DNA of 45,594 bases, taken from positions 1-45,594 of the forward strand of contig JAPOHG010000011.1 of the NCBI GenBank assembly GCA_029979565.1. The letters are read 5' to 3'. The notes beneath the pieces were generated by a model. That model did not search any database. It was not told the origin of the DNA and saw only the letters and a program-made list of their open reading frames with translations. Positions 16,806 to 24,474 of the stretch are shown here, in pieces (within the stretch, counting starts at the first letter, position 1; each line of letters starts with the position of its first letter). Position numbers and translations under genes: made by a program. This stretch comes from a bacterium. Its GTDB lineage: Bacteria > Bacteroidota > Bacteroidia > Flavobacteriales_D > Sanyastnellaceae.

Positions 16806-18341
16806 ATGGTTCAGCGCCTCGCACAACGTGCCATTTTGCCCCTCGGAAGCCCAGCTTCCGATTGGTGCAGTGCTCCGAGTGAGCTCCAATCCTTTTGGCC
16901 TTTTTCAGGAACTTTGGAAGGAATTGCTGAAGCCATCGCAGCACGTGGCTCTGTGGACCATTCCCGTCGGGAGTTCGTGGCAGACTGTATCCGCAAGCAG
17001 TATGAAAATGTTGGCATCAAAGCGCCTGAAGCGTTGACTTCATTTGCGAAAGGTGCAGAGGTCATCTCTGTTGGCCATCAACTTCAGGCGGGCGGTGGCC
17101 CGGCTTTTTTTCATTACAAAATTTTATCGGCCCTGCGATGGGCCGCTCAACTTCAAGCGTCTGGAACACCGGCGGTAGCCGTTTTTTGGATGGCTGCTGA
17201 AGATCACGACTTCGAAGAGGTTTCGCAAACCCACGCCCCGGGTGAGCGAACTTTTCAATGGACCCCTGAACGCCTTGAACAAGCCCCCGTGGGGCGAATT
17301 CCTTGGGATGCCCAAGCCGAGCAAAAATGGCAGGATTGGTGCAGTTCCGCCTTGAAAAGCCCGTGCGATTCGGTAAGCGAAAGCATGCCGTTGGCACACC
17401 GTGTGCGTCATTGGTTGCAGGAGTGGTTTGGCGGTGAAAACTTGCTGGTGATCGATGGAGACGATGCAGGATTGAAGGGGCGAGCTGAAGCCTTGTTAAC
17501 ATCGGAATGGAGCGGAGATGGCATCGCACCCGCTTTGCGCGAGGCTGAAAAGCTGTATACCGCCAAATGGGCTTCCGCACCGCTGCATGTGCAAGAAAAC
17601 AACCTTTTTGTGATCGACGATGTCGGCCGGCGTACGCGGGCGGACCGGTGGCTTCAGGAAAACGGAAGGGATGCGGTCAAACGCCTGCGTCCAGAACAGC
17701 TCAGTCCCAATGCGGCCTTGCGTCCCGTTTACCAGGAATTTCTGCTCCAAAGTGCGGCATTTGCAGGCGGTCCTTCGGAAGTGGGCTATTGGCTCATGCT
17801 CGGAGGGGCATTTAGGCACCACCAGGTGGCGCAGCCTGCATTGCTTGTGCGGGATGGTGCTTTTGTGCATCATGGGCCTTCCCTGCGGGCCGCTGAGGCG
17901 TGCCATTGGACTCCACAAAAGCCAGCATTGACGGGCGAAGCAGCTGTAGCCGCTTGGGCGGACCTGAGGTTGAGGGGCAACGGTGAATTGGAACAAGCCT
18001 TCGAGGCTTGGTCGGCTGCTTTGATTGCCCATGCACAAGGTGTACCTGGCGATGCCGTGCCAACAACCCGTGCAGCCTTGACCAACATGGAGAAAGACCT
18101 GACTCACCTTCGGAAGAAGTGGCGCAAACTCCTGCGCCAGCAGCATGCAGACGAAGTGGAAGTTATTCGCAAGGCGTTCGATGAATGGATTTGCCCCAAG
18201 GGTATGGCGCAGGAGCGCAGGCTCAGTGCCTTACCCCTGATGGAGGCTGCGGGGGGGGCAGCGGTATTCATGGAAAAGTGGCACGAGGCGCTCCGAGGCG
18301 CGAATGAACCGCAATTTTTGGTCTATCATCCAGTCCCTTGA
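16806..18341 (+). CDS. bshC: Putative cysteine ligase BshC (bacillithiol synthesis)
   Basis: A 511-residue BshC, which adds cysteine to GlcN-malate in the last step of bacillithiol synthesis. Family signatures are VISVGHQLQAGGGPAFFHYKI split as the GHQLQAGGGPAF nucleotide-site segment, VAVFWMAAEDHDFEEV at about 125-140, and SPNAALRPVYQEFLLQ. The C-terminal coiled-coil part (TNMEKDLTHLRKKWRKLL) fits the family. Start chosen at the ATG at 16806; a GTG at 16797 is possible. bshA and bshB are not in the window, but a YtxJ-type bacillithiol-linked protein is at 35118-35447, which supports use of this thiol by the organism. Confidence 0.92.
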   Translation: MVQRLAQRAILPLGSPASDWCSAPSELQSFWPFSGTLEGIAEAIAARGSVDHSRREFVADCIRKQYENVGIKAPEALTSFAKGAEVISVGHQLQAGGGPAFFHYKILSALRWAAQLQASGTPAVAVFWMAAEDHDFEEVSQTHAPGERTFQWTPERLEQAPVGRIPWDAQAEQKWQDWCSSALKSPCDSVSESMPLAHRVRHWLQEWFGGENLLVIDGDDAGLKGRAEALLTSEWSGDGIAPALREAEKLYTAKWASAPLHVQENNLFVIDDVGRRTRADRWLQENGRDAVKRLRPEQLSPNAALRPVYQEFLLQSAAFAGGPSEVGYWLMLGGAFRHHQVAQPALLVRDGAFVHHGPSLRAAEACHWTPQKPALTGEAAVAAWADLRLRGNGELEQAFEAWSAALIAHAQGVPGDAVPTTRAALTNMEKDLTHLRKKWRKLLRQQHADEVEVIRKAFDEWICPKGMAQERRLSALPLMEAAGGAAVFMEKWHEALRGANEPQFLVYHPVP

Positions 18342-18344
18342 CCG

Positions 18345-18375
18345 TTGTGCACCTCACGCGCGAAGTGTAATTTCG
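18345..18375 (+). promoter_or_regulatory. Promoter of the HAD-like gene
   Basis: TTG (18345-18347), 20-base spacer, TAATTTCG (18368-18375), then 5 bases to the ATG at 18381. It matches the Bacteroidota promoter pattern with one mismatch in the -7 box. Confidence 0.5.
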
Positions 18376-18380
18376 CCGGC

Positions 18381-18845
18381 ATGCCAAACACCCCCGACAC
18401 CACCGGCCGCCCCGGCCAACCCAACGTGGAATTAGAAGCCGTCAAAGACGCACAAGGCCTCGCTGCCTCCCCTCAGCTGCCCGCCGATGTGAAAAATTAC
18501 TTGATTGACATCGATGGCACCATCACAGAGGATGTGCCCAATGAAGAACCGGAGCGGATGGCTACGTGTTTGCCTTTTCCGGATGCACTGGAAACCTTGA
18601 ACAAGTGGTACAATGAAGGCCACATCATCACCTTCTTTACTTCACGGACGGAAGAGCACCGAGCTGTGACAGAAGCCTGGCTGGATAAGCATGGGTTCCT
18701 TTACCATGGACTGCTCATGGGAAAACCCCGTGGAGGGAATTACCACTGGATTGACAACCACATCGTTCGGGCAACACGTTACCAGGGAACCTTCAGCGAT
18801 CTCGTGCGTGAGCAAGCAGAAATCGAGGTGTTCAAACGCGGTTGA
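18381..18845 (+). CDS. HAD-superfamily-like phosphatase domain protein
   Basis: 154 residues starting at the ATG at 18381 (longer frame from a TTG at 18345 rejected because it overlaps the promoter). The HAD motif I is LIDIDGTITEDV at about residues 35-46; motif II is in FFTSRTEEH; a later basic residue lies in MGKPRGGNYHWIDN, where motif III/IV would be. Homologous short proteins in Bacteroidota are annotated as phosphatases or, doubtfully, as phosphoheptose isomerase. The metabolic substrate is unknown. Its TGA directly abuts the stop of the convergent ruvX. Confidence 0.8.
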   Translation: MPNTPDTTGRPGQPNVELEAVKDAQGLAASPQLPADVKNYLIDIDGTITEDVPNEEPERMATCLPFPDALETLNKWYNEGHIITFFTSRTEEHRAVTEAWLDKHGFLYHGLLMGKPRGGNYHWIDNHIVRATRYQGTFSDLVREQAEIEVFKRG

Positions 18846-19274
18846 TCAGGTGCTGCGTTCGATGAGGAATCGCTGAAGAATCAAGGTGGCAGCGACATCG
18901 TCCACTGATCCTTTTTTGGACCGCTTGGACTTTTTCATCCCAGATTGGATGGCAGACCGAAGCGCTTCCTCGCTGGTATTGGTCTCGTCTACGAGCGCGA
19001 CTTCCAATCCCGGAAACAGCTTTTCCAATTGCGATTTGAACGCCAAGATTGGGGCCGTGCTATCGGTCAGTCCACGACCGGAATCCACACCCCAACGGTT
19101 GGGGATGCCGAGTGCAAATCCTGCACACGGCGCTTCATTTACCAGCCCCTGAATGGCAGCGATGAGTTCATCCGTTGGAACGGTTTTGAAGGGGAAAGCC
19201 AATACCCCGTTTGCGTCCGTGTAGGCCAAACCGGTTCGAACACCGCCATAATCAATTCCAATCCATCGGGCCAT
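18846..19274 (-). CDS. ruvX: RuvX/YqgF-type Holliday junction resolvase-like nuclease
   Basis: 142 residues, RNase-H fold, cytoplasmic; the family acts in pre-16S rRNA 5' processing or as a Holliday junction resolvase. Start at the ATG at 19274, giving WIGIDYGGVRTGLAYTD at the N-terminus with the first catalytic Asp. Later come ALGIPNRW and, near the C-terminus, VDDVAATLILQRFL with the last catalytic Asp. The middle motif, usually DERxTT/S, is DETNTSEEA here: the Glu is kept but the Arg is replaced. The gene is divergent from the glycosyltransferase 9 gene. Confidence 0.9.
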   Translation of the reverse strand: MARWIGIDYGGVRTGLAYTDANGVLAFPFKTVPTDELIAAIQGLVNEAPCAGFALGIPNRWGVDSGRGLTDSTAPILAFKSQLEKLFPGLEVALVDETNTSEEALRSAIQSGMKKSKRSKKGSVDDVAATLILQRFLIERST

Positions 19275-19302
19275 GGTGCAAGGTACATCGCAAGCCAAAC
19301 GG

Positions 19303-19329
19303 TTGCGACGTAAGCACCCCGTATCTTAG
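19303..19329 (+). promoter_or_regulatory. Candidate promoter of the glycosyltransferase gene
   Basis: TTG (19303-19305), 16-base spacer, TATCTTAG (19322-19329), 4 bases, ATG at 19334. The spacer is slightly short and the -7 box has one or two mismatches. Confidence 0.4.
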
Positions 19330-19333
19330 CGCC

Positions 19334-20326
19334 ATGCCTGCTCGGAAAGTTCTCTTCATCCAAACGGCCTTCATCGGAGATGCCATCTTGGCTTCTGCGC
19401 TTTGGGAAACGTGGCATGCGGCTTTCCCATTGGATGAGGTCCACATTTGTGTTCGAAAGGGAAATGAAGGGATGTTCGAGGACCATCCTTTTTTGGCCGG
19501 TGTGCATGTTTGGGACAAAAAAGGCGGCTTGCTCACCCGATACCCTTCGTTGAATCGGTTGGCGCGCACCCTGCGCCGCGAACGGTTTGACGCCGTCTTT
19601 ACACCCCATCGTCACGCTTCATCCGGTTGGTTGACGTGGCGAACGGGCGCACCGATTCGGGTAGGCTTTCACGTTCATCCCCTCCGTCGGTTGTTCACCC
19701 ACACCGTTCCGCATGGGTTCGAAGAGGGGCTTCACGAGATTGAACGAAACCACCGGCTTGTGCAAGGATGGACGGACGATCAGTTGCCTCAGTTGCCTCG
19801 CTTGTATCCTGCCGATGACGTCGCATCGTCTGGTGATTTTGCCGTGTTGGCCCCAGCGAGTCAGTGGGCTACCAAACAGTGGCCTGTAGGGCGTTGGATT
19901 GAACTCTGTGATGCACTGCGGGATGAGGTGCTCGAATTGAGGCTTCTTGGCGGTCCAGGTGACTTGACTTTGCTCGAACACATCGCCAAGGGAACATCCC
20001 ATCCTCGGACGGTGGTGCAGGCCAATCTAAGCCTGCTCGAGTCCGCAGCGACAATGGCACAAGCCCTGTGGGTGTTAACAAACGACAGCGGGCCTTTGCA
20101 CTTGGCCTCTGCTGTTAATGCACCCACCGTAGCGGTCTATTGCTCCACGGTGCCATCGTTTGGATTTGGACCGCTTTCAACACGTTCGCGGGTGGTGGAG
20201 TCCACCGAATCGCTGCCGTGTCGACCGTGCGGCTTACACGGTAAAACGTCTTGTCCCTTAGGGCACTTTACGTGTGGTTCGTCCATAACAGTCGACCATG
20301 TGCTCGGGGTTTTGCATGTCCTCTGA
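19334..20326 (+). CDS. Glycosyltransferase family 9 (heptosyltransferase-like)
   Basis: 330 residues, GT-B fold. The start at the ATG at 19334 gives KVLFIQTAFIGDAILASAL, the family's N-terminal nucleotide-independent loop with the catalytic Asp (GDAI). The second half has FAVLAPASQWATKQWP, the sugar-nucleotide-binding LLGGPGD, and LTNDSGPLHLASAVNAPTVAVY, as in ADP-heptose:LPS heptosyltransferases. A Cys-rich C-terminal segment (LPCRPCGLHGKTSCP) is common in this subgroup. Role: addition of a heptose or related sugar to lipopolysaccharide or another surface glycan. It is monocistronic, with a terminator directly downstream. Confidence 0.9.
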   Translation: MPARKVLFIQTAFIGDAILASALWETWHAAFPLDEVHICVRKGNEGMFEDHPFLAGVHVWDKKGGLLTRYPSLNRLARTLRRERFDAVFTPHRHASSGWLTWRTGAPIRVGFHVHPLRRLFTHTVPHGFEEGLHEIERNHRLVQGWTDDQLPQLPRLYPADDVASSGDFAVLAPASQWATKQWPVGRWIELCDALRDEVLELRLLGGPGDLTLLEHIAKGTSHPRTVVQANLSLLESAATMAQALWVLTNDSGPLHLASAVNAPTVAVYCSTVPSFGFGPLSTRSRVVESTESLPCRPCGLHGKTSCPLGHFTCGSSITVDHVLGVLHVL

Positions 20327-20343
20327 GAAAAGGTTGAAGCAAA

Positions 20344-20371
20344 AAAAAGCACGCCGTTGAAGCGTGCTTTT
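20344..20371 (+). terminator. Bidirectional intrinsic terminator
   Basis: GCACGC (20349-20354) pairs with GCGTGC (20362-20367), flanked by an A-run on the left and a T-run on the right that also pair. It lies between the convergent glycosyltransferase gene and the small secreted-protein gene and can serve both. Confidence 0.88.
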
Positions 20372-20389
20372 CAGGTGTTGCTATTGATA

Positions 20390-20767
20390 TTATTCGGCGC
20401 ACTTGCTGCCTGCGCAGAAGACGCGCTCCTCGCCGGTGCCTTCCAACCGGAGCCAAATGTCCGTATCCGTGTCCATGGCGTCGTACGCATTGCGGACCAT
20501 GGTGCCATCTTGCAGGATGAGGGCGAAACGAATCGATTGCAGCTTGCCATCCACCCAGTCCACCATGTCGTAGCGGAATCCGATGTTGACAGCGCTCAGG
20601 TCTTTCTGCAGTTGCGCCAATTCGGCTCGCGTTGAGTTCTGGGTGACGTGGACGTTGACGTATCCGGGCTGAACCGTTTCTGTGGCTGCATCCGATTGGG
20701 CCTGCGCGGTGGGGTTGCTGCCGAGCATGACGATGGCCATGCTGAAGACAAAGGCGATGTGTTTCAT
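20390..20767 (-). CDS. Small secreted protein of unknown function
   Basis: 125 residues with a clear signal peptide (MKHIAFVFSMAIVMLGSNPTAQAQ). The mature part of about 100 residues has an alpha/beta look (NVHVTQNSTRAELAQLQKDL ... NIGFRYDMVDW ... IRFALILQDG) and ends with two cysteines in VFCAGSKCAE, which could form a disulfide. I do not recognise the family. It has its own -7 box 4-5 bases from the ATG and ends at the shared bidirectional terminator, so it is a single-gene unit. Confidence 0.75.
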   Translation of the reverse strand: MKHIAFVFSMAIVMLGSNPTAQAQSDAATETVQPGYVNVHVTQNSTRAELAQLQKDLSAVNIGFRYDMVDWVDGKLQSIRFALILQDGTMVRNAYDAMDTDTDIWLRLEGTGEERVFCAGSKCAE

Positions 20768-20771
20768 GTTC

Positions 20772-20779
20772 CCAAATTA
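20772..20779 (-). promoter_or_regulatory. -7 box of the small secreted-protein gene
   Basis: Minus-strand TAATTTGG, followed by 4 bases and the ATG at 20767. No convincing -33 TTTG. Another case of a -7 box touching the start codon. Confidence 0.4.
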
Positions 20780-20853
20780 CGGTTTTTTTCGTGAAAAACT
20801 ATCCGGTCATTCGTGCATTGCGTGTTGAAAAAAAACGCCCCAAAAACTCTCCG

Positions 20854-20866
20854 AATCGGGCCGATT
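20854..20866. promoter_or_regulatory. 13-bp palindrome upstream of dnaN
   Basis: AATCGG-G-CCGATT is a perfect inverted repeat in the 140-bp region between the small secreted-protein gene and dnaN. It ends 17 bases before a CATCTTTG -7-like box (20883-20890), which itself ends 17 bases before the dnaN ATG. It may be an operator or a stem at the dnaN control region; no function is proven. Confidence 0.35.
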
Positions 20867-20907
20867 TCGAGGAGATATGAAGCATCTTTGGAAACCAACT
20901 CTTGATC

Positions 20908-22026
20908 ATGCATTTCATCGTTTCCAGCAGTCTGCTGCTCCGTCACCTTTCTTCGCTAAGCGGCGTCCTGAACAGCAGCAATACGTTGCCCATTCTGGAC
21001 AACTTTCTTTTCGAATTGGGACCGGGCGAGGCAGTCATTTCAGCCAGCGATTTGGAGACGACCATGACCACCAAGCTCGAGGTCAAGACAGAGGACACCG
21101 GTTCTATCGCCGTGCCGGCCAAGATGCTCTTGGACATTCTCAAGGCCTTCCCAGACATACCACTAACATTCAAAGTGGACCCGGCTACGTACGCCATCGA
21201 GTTGACCAGTGACGCGGGCAAATACAAATTGACCGGAGCCAACGGCGACGAATTTCCTAAATCGCCGGAGTTGGATGAAGCGGCGAGTATGACCATTGAT
21301 GCGAATGCGTTGATCAGCGCCATCAACCGCACGTTGTTTGCGGCGGGCAATGATGACTTGCGTCCTGTGATGTCGGGCATCTTTTTCGAGTTTTATTCGG
21401 AAAGCGTGCGGTTCGTTGCCACCGATGCGCACCGATTGGTGCGGTACGGTCGCAACGATGTCCAAGCCACGTCAAATGCGCAATTCATTGTGCCCAAGAA
21501 GCCATTGAATTTGCTCAAGAATGCAGCATCACACGCTGAAGCCGTGACCATGACCTACACGGATTCCAATGCCCGGTTCCAATTTGACGACGTGACCATC
21601 ATCTGCCGATTGATTGAAGGCAAATACCCCAACTACGAGGCGGTCATCCCGAAGGAAAACCCCAACCGCATGGTCATCAGCCGCACGGGTTTCCTGCAGG
21701 CCATCCGCCGGGTATCCATCTTTGCCAACAAAACGACGCACCAAGTACGCTTGAAATTGGCCGGCAGCGAATTGGTTGTCAGCGCCGAGGACCTCGACTT
21801 TGCCAACGAGGCCAGTGAGCGATTGAATTGCAGCTATACGGGTGAAGACATGGAGATTGGCTTCAACAGCCGGTTTCTGATGGACATGCTCAATAACCTC
21901 TCCAGTGCAGAGGTGTCATTGGAGATGTCCGCTCCGAACCGTGCGGGCATCATCAAGCCTACGGAAGCCGAAGAAGAAGGCGAGGACGTGCTGATGCTCG
22001 TCATGCCGGTCATGCTCAACGCTTAG
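20908..22026 (+). CDS. dnaN: DNA polymerase III beta subunit (sliding clamp)
   Basis: 372 residues, ring-forming clamp that tethers the replicative polymerase to DNA. The ATG at 20908 (MHFIVSSSLLLRHLSSLSGV) is preferred over a TTG two codons upstream. Three clamp subdomains are recognisable: LPILDNFLFEL and SASDLETTMTTKL in the first; TLFAAGNDDLRPVMSGIFFEF and ATDAHRLVRY in the second; VSAEDLDFANEASERLNCSYTGEDMEIGFN region, split here as the central-to-third domain, and the C-terminal VLMLVMPVMLNA that forms part of the peptide-binding pocket. dnaA, recF and gyrB are not adjacent, so this is not the replication-origin cluster. Confidence 0.96.
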   Translation: MHFIVSSSLLLRHLSSLSGVLNSSNTLPILDNFLFELGPGEAVISASDLETTMTTKLEVKTEDTGSIAVPAKMLLDILKAFPDIPLTFKVDPATYAIELTSDAGKYKLTGANGDEFPKSPELDEAASMTIDANALISAINRTLFAAGNDDLRPVMSGIFFEFYSESVRFVATDAHRLVRYGRNDVQATSNAQFIVPKKPLNLLKNAASHAEAVTMTYTDSNARFQFDDVTIICRLIEGKYPNYEAVIPKENPNRMVISRTGFLQAIRRVSIFANKTTHQVRLKLAGSELVVSAEDLDFANEASERLNCSYTGEDMEIGFNSRFLMDMLNNLSSAEVSLEMSAPNRAGIIKPTEAEEEGEDVLMLVMPVMLNA

Positions 22027-22037
22027 GCAATCGAGCT

Positions 22038-22871
22038 TTACCCATTTGAATCCCATTCGCCTCGGCCGCCGGTCGGGGCGTTTTTGTCGACGCCTGATTT
22101 CGGGACGATGCGGAACTGGACGTCCTGCGCGGCATCATCTTCGGCGGTTGTTGTTTGATTGGAATCCAGTTCCCGTTGGCGAACGACATCCGGGTGCTCC
22201 GGGTGAGCGGCGGCCCACCACTCGGGCAAGCGTTCATCCGGAGCCGGGGGTTGCAGTTCCAGGTCGGGAAGGGGTCCTTTTTTTCTGAAGATCACGGCCA
22301 TGAGGAGGCCGCTCACCGCGCCTGCGATGTGCCCTTCCCAGGAGATGTGTTCGTCAATGGGGAGCATCCACCACACCATGCCGCCATAGAGAAACGCTAC
22401 AAGCAACGTTACCCGGAGAAGCAGCTGGGACTTTCGGACCACACCTGAAGTGAAAAGGAATGCCGCCAGGGCATAGTTAATGCCACTGGCTCCGATGTGG
22501 TTACCGCCCTTGGCAAAAACCCACAAACCCACACCGGAAAGCAGATAAAGCAACACCCAAGTTCGTGCGGCAATCGAACGGTAGAAGTAGAACAAAAGGC
22601 CATTCAGTGTGAAAAACGTCGCCGTATTGTTCCAGAGATGCTCGAGGTCACCGTGCAAAAAAGGGTAGGTGAACACGCCGCTCCAGTGCGCCCACTCGCG
22701 GGGGTGGTTGCCCAAACGCCTCCAATTCAACGCGAACGCCTCATTGATTGCGTAGACTCCCCAAATCAACAGCAGAAATAAGGCCGTCGTCCATAACGCG
22801 TAAAACAGCCGATTGGCATCAAGCACGTTCGGATTCCACCTCGGTTTGGGCGTGGAGTAGGACAAGCGCAT
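22038..22871 (-). CDS. Rhomboid-family intramembrane serine protease
   Basis: 277 residues with about six membrane spans in the first 210 residues, then a polar tail of about 65 residues. The start is the ATG at 22871; a GTG at 22886 would add five residues. The rhomboid landmarks are HGDLEHLWNNTATFF (conserved H...HLxxN), the catalytic serine in HIGASGINYALAAF (GxSG), and the catalytic histidine in WEGHIAGAVSGLL. The enzyme cleaves membrane proteins within the bilayer. The stop is 11 bases from that of the convergent dnaN. The soluble Pro/Asp-rich tail is longer than in a minimal rhomboid and its role is unknown. Confidence 0.93.
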   Translation of the reverse strand: MRLSYSTPKPRWNPNVLDANRLFYALWTTALFLLLIWGVYAINEAFALNWRRLGNHPREWAHWSGVFTYPFLHGDLEHLWNNTATFFTLNGLLFYFYRSIAARTWVLLYLLSGVGLWVFAKGGNHIGASGINYALAAFLFTSGVVRKSQLLLRVTLLVAFLYGGMVWWMLPIDEHISWEGHIAGAVSGLLMAVIFRKKGPLPDLELQPPAPDERLPEWWAAAHPEHPDVVRQRELDSNQTTTAEDDAAQDVQFRIVPKSGVDKNAPTGGRGEWDSNG

Positions 22872-22940
22872 ACCCTGAAGGTACACAATTGCGCATGAGG
22901 GATTCCACAGGTTGGGTTGGATAAGTGCTTTTTACCATCC

Positions 22941-22970
22941 TTTATCAGCTGGGACGGATTTTTAGATTTG
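22941..22970 (+). promoter_or_regulatory. Promoter and inverted repeat upstream of the SirB1-family gene
   Basis: TTTA (22941-22944), 18-base spacer, and a perfect TAGATTTG -7 box (22963-22970), 40 bases before the ATG at 23011. The box overlaps one arm of TTTAGA-N11-TCTAAA (22961-22983), which could be an operator or simply a chance repeat. Confidence 0.45.
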
Positions 22971-23010
22971 AAACCAGTCTAAACCCTTTTGCAACGTATT
23001 CCAGAGTACC

Positions 23011-23937
23011 ATGAGCATTTCCGAGATTCACGCGTTGTTGGCCTTGATGGATGATCCGGATGAAACGGTGTACGACCATGTCCGTGATCGGCTCCTCTCC
23101 AAAGGCAAAGATGTTCTCCCCTTCATCCACGACGCCGCGAATTCTGGAAGGGAATGCTCGTTGTTTCAATCGCGCCTTACCAAGCTTCAAGAAGGCCTCC
23201 AGCAATCGGATATCCGCGAAGAGCTCGCGGCGTGGATGGAGTGCGGAGGACTTGATGTCTGGATTGGTGCCCAATTGGTTCAGCGCGCCGTTGATCCAGC
23301 TTGGCAAGTGGCAGAGTCGAATTATGCTTTTGAGTCCCTCAAAAAAGAGGTATGGCTCGAACTCAATGAAGAACTCACCGCACTGGAACAGGTACGCATC
23401 TTGAATCACATCTTTTTCAGTGTTCATGGATTTGAAGGCGTGCGGAGGATTCCGCACGTTCCGTCGGAAGCACTGCCTACAGGTGTTTTGAATAGCAAGA
23501 AAGGCAATCCTGTGGGTTTGGGCTTGTTGTACTTGTCGGTTGCGCAGGCTTTGGGGATTCCCATGCGCGGCATCAACCTTCCCAATCATTTCATCTTAGC
23601 GTATTGCGACGATGCTTATGTCGGAGAGGGTACAAGTAAAAAAGGCCAAGCGGGTATTATGTTTTACATCAACCCTTTCAGCCAAGGCACGGTCATTGGG
23701 CCCGATGACGTTTCGGAGTTCTTAAGCCACATTGAAGTCGAGGGCGAAGAGACCGGACGGCAATGGCGCCCGGCACATTCCATGGAAATCGTGCAGCGCT
23801 TGGTCCGCAACGTGGTTTACGCACTGCGCGAGCAAGGGGATGAAGAGAAGGCGGGGCGAATGCTGGAGGTTTTCCAACCGCTGCTTTCATCGTTTGAAAA
23901 TGCGGAACAACGTTCGGGCGATTATCCGAATGTCTGA
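23011..23937 (+). CDS. SirB1-family protein (transglutaminase-like)
   Basis: 308 residues with the transglut_core2 / SirB1 arrangement: LNHIFFSVHGFEGV, the core GNPVGLGLLYLSVAQALGI, RGINLPNHFILAY and GIMFYINPFSQG. Classic catalytic Cys is replaced in the core segment (LGLLYLSVAQ has no Cys), as is common in SirB1 proteins, so peptidase activity is doubtful; His in PNHF is present. The molecular role of the family is not settled. Its last 51 bases overlap the 3' end of the convergent sugar-transferase gene, with both reading frames intact. Confidence 0.85.
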   Translation: MSISEIHALLALMDDPDETVYDHVRDRLLSKGKDVLPFIHDAANSGRECSLFQSRLTKLQEGLQQSDIREELAAWMECGGLDVWIGAQLVQRAVDPAWQVAESNYAFESLKKEVWLELNEELTALEQVRILNHIFFSVHGFEGVRRIPHVPSEALPTGVLNSKKGNPVGLGLLYLSVAQALGIPMRGINLPNHFILAYCDDAYVGEGTSKKGQAGIMFYINPFSQGTVIGPDDVSEFLSHIEVEGEETGRQWRPAHSMEIVQRLVRNVVYALREQGDEEKAGRMLEVFQPLLSSFENAEQRSGDYPNV

Positions 23938-24474
23938 ACCAAACGTGGCCGATCGAACATAGGCCAATTGTTGCTTCACTTTCTCTGGCATGATGACTTC
24001 CCGGTAATGCTTTTCCGGATCGGCGGCTGCTTCAAGCCGCTCACCCTCATCAAATCCTGCGATGCTCGCTGGGTCAGTTAGCCCCGGGCGAACGTGCAAG
24101 ACTTCTCGCATTTCATCGGTATACAAATCAACGTATTCTGCTACTTCTGGTCGCGGGCCGACCAGGCTCATATCGCCTTTCACCACGTTCCAAAGTTGGG
24201 GGAATTCGTCCAATTTGTATTTCCGCAGCACGCGGCCCACAGACGTGATGCGCGGGTCGCTGTTCCCGAGGGTGACCTGAGCCCCGTCGCGGTGCACGTG
24301 CATTGATCGAAACTTGTGCAGTCGAAATGGGACACCGTGCCGTCCAATGCGTTCCTGTTGGTAGAAAGCACCGCCGCGTGATTCAGCTGCAACGACAGCA
24401 GCAATCAACAGCAGGAGCGGCGTGAGTAGAACCAAGGCGGTGGCGCTGAAAAGCGCATCAAAAATCCGCTTCAT
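23887..24474 (-). CDS. PglC/WcaJ-type undecaprenyl-phosphate sugar phosphotransferase (short form)
   Basis: 195 residues, the size of the minimal monotopic phosphoglycosyl transferases. One N-terminal re-entrant/membrane helix (about 8-30) is followed by the catalytic domain: YQQERIGRHG, FRLHKFRSM, KLDEFPQLWNVVKGDMSLVG, GPRPEVAEY and HVRPGLTDPASI. It transfers a sugar-1-phosphate from a UDP-sugar to undecaprenyl phosphate, starting glycan assembly at the inner membrane. Its ATG overlaps the aminotransferase stop by 4 bases (ATGA), so the two are translationally coupled; together they resemble the pglE-pglC pair, which makes and uses an amino sugar. It overlaps the SirB1 gene by 51 bases at the 3' end. 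Confidence 0.93.
   Translation of the reverse strand: MKRIFDALFSATALVLLTPLLLLIAAVVAAESRGGAFYQQERIGRHGVPFRLHKFRSMHVHRDGAQVTLGNSDPRITSVGRVLRKYKLDEFPQLWNVVKGDMSLVGPRPEVAEYVDLYTDEMREVLHVRPGLTDPASIAGFDEGERLEAAADPEKHYREVIMPEKVKQQLAYVRSATFGSDIRIIARTLFRIFKR

Noticed and set aside
20877-21212. An ATG with a strong GAGGAG upstream, opening a 111-codon frame.
   Set aside because: It overlaps dnaN out of frame and codes for no recognisable protein. Shine-Dalgarno strength is a poor guide in Bacteroidota.
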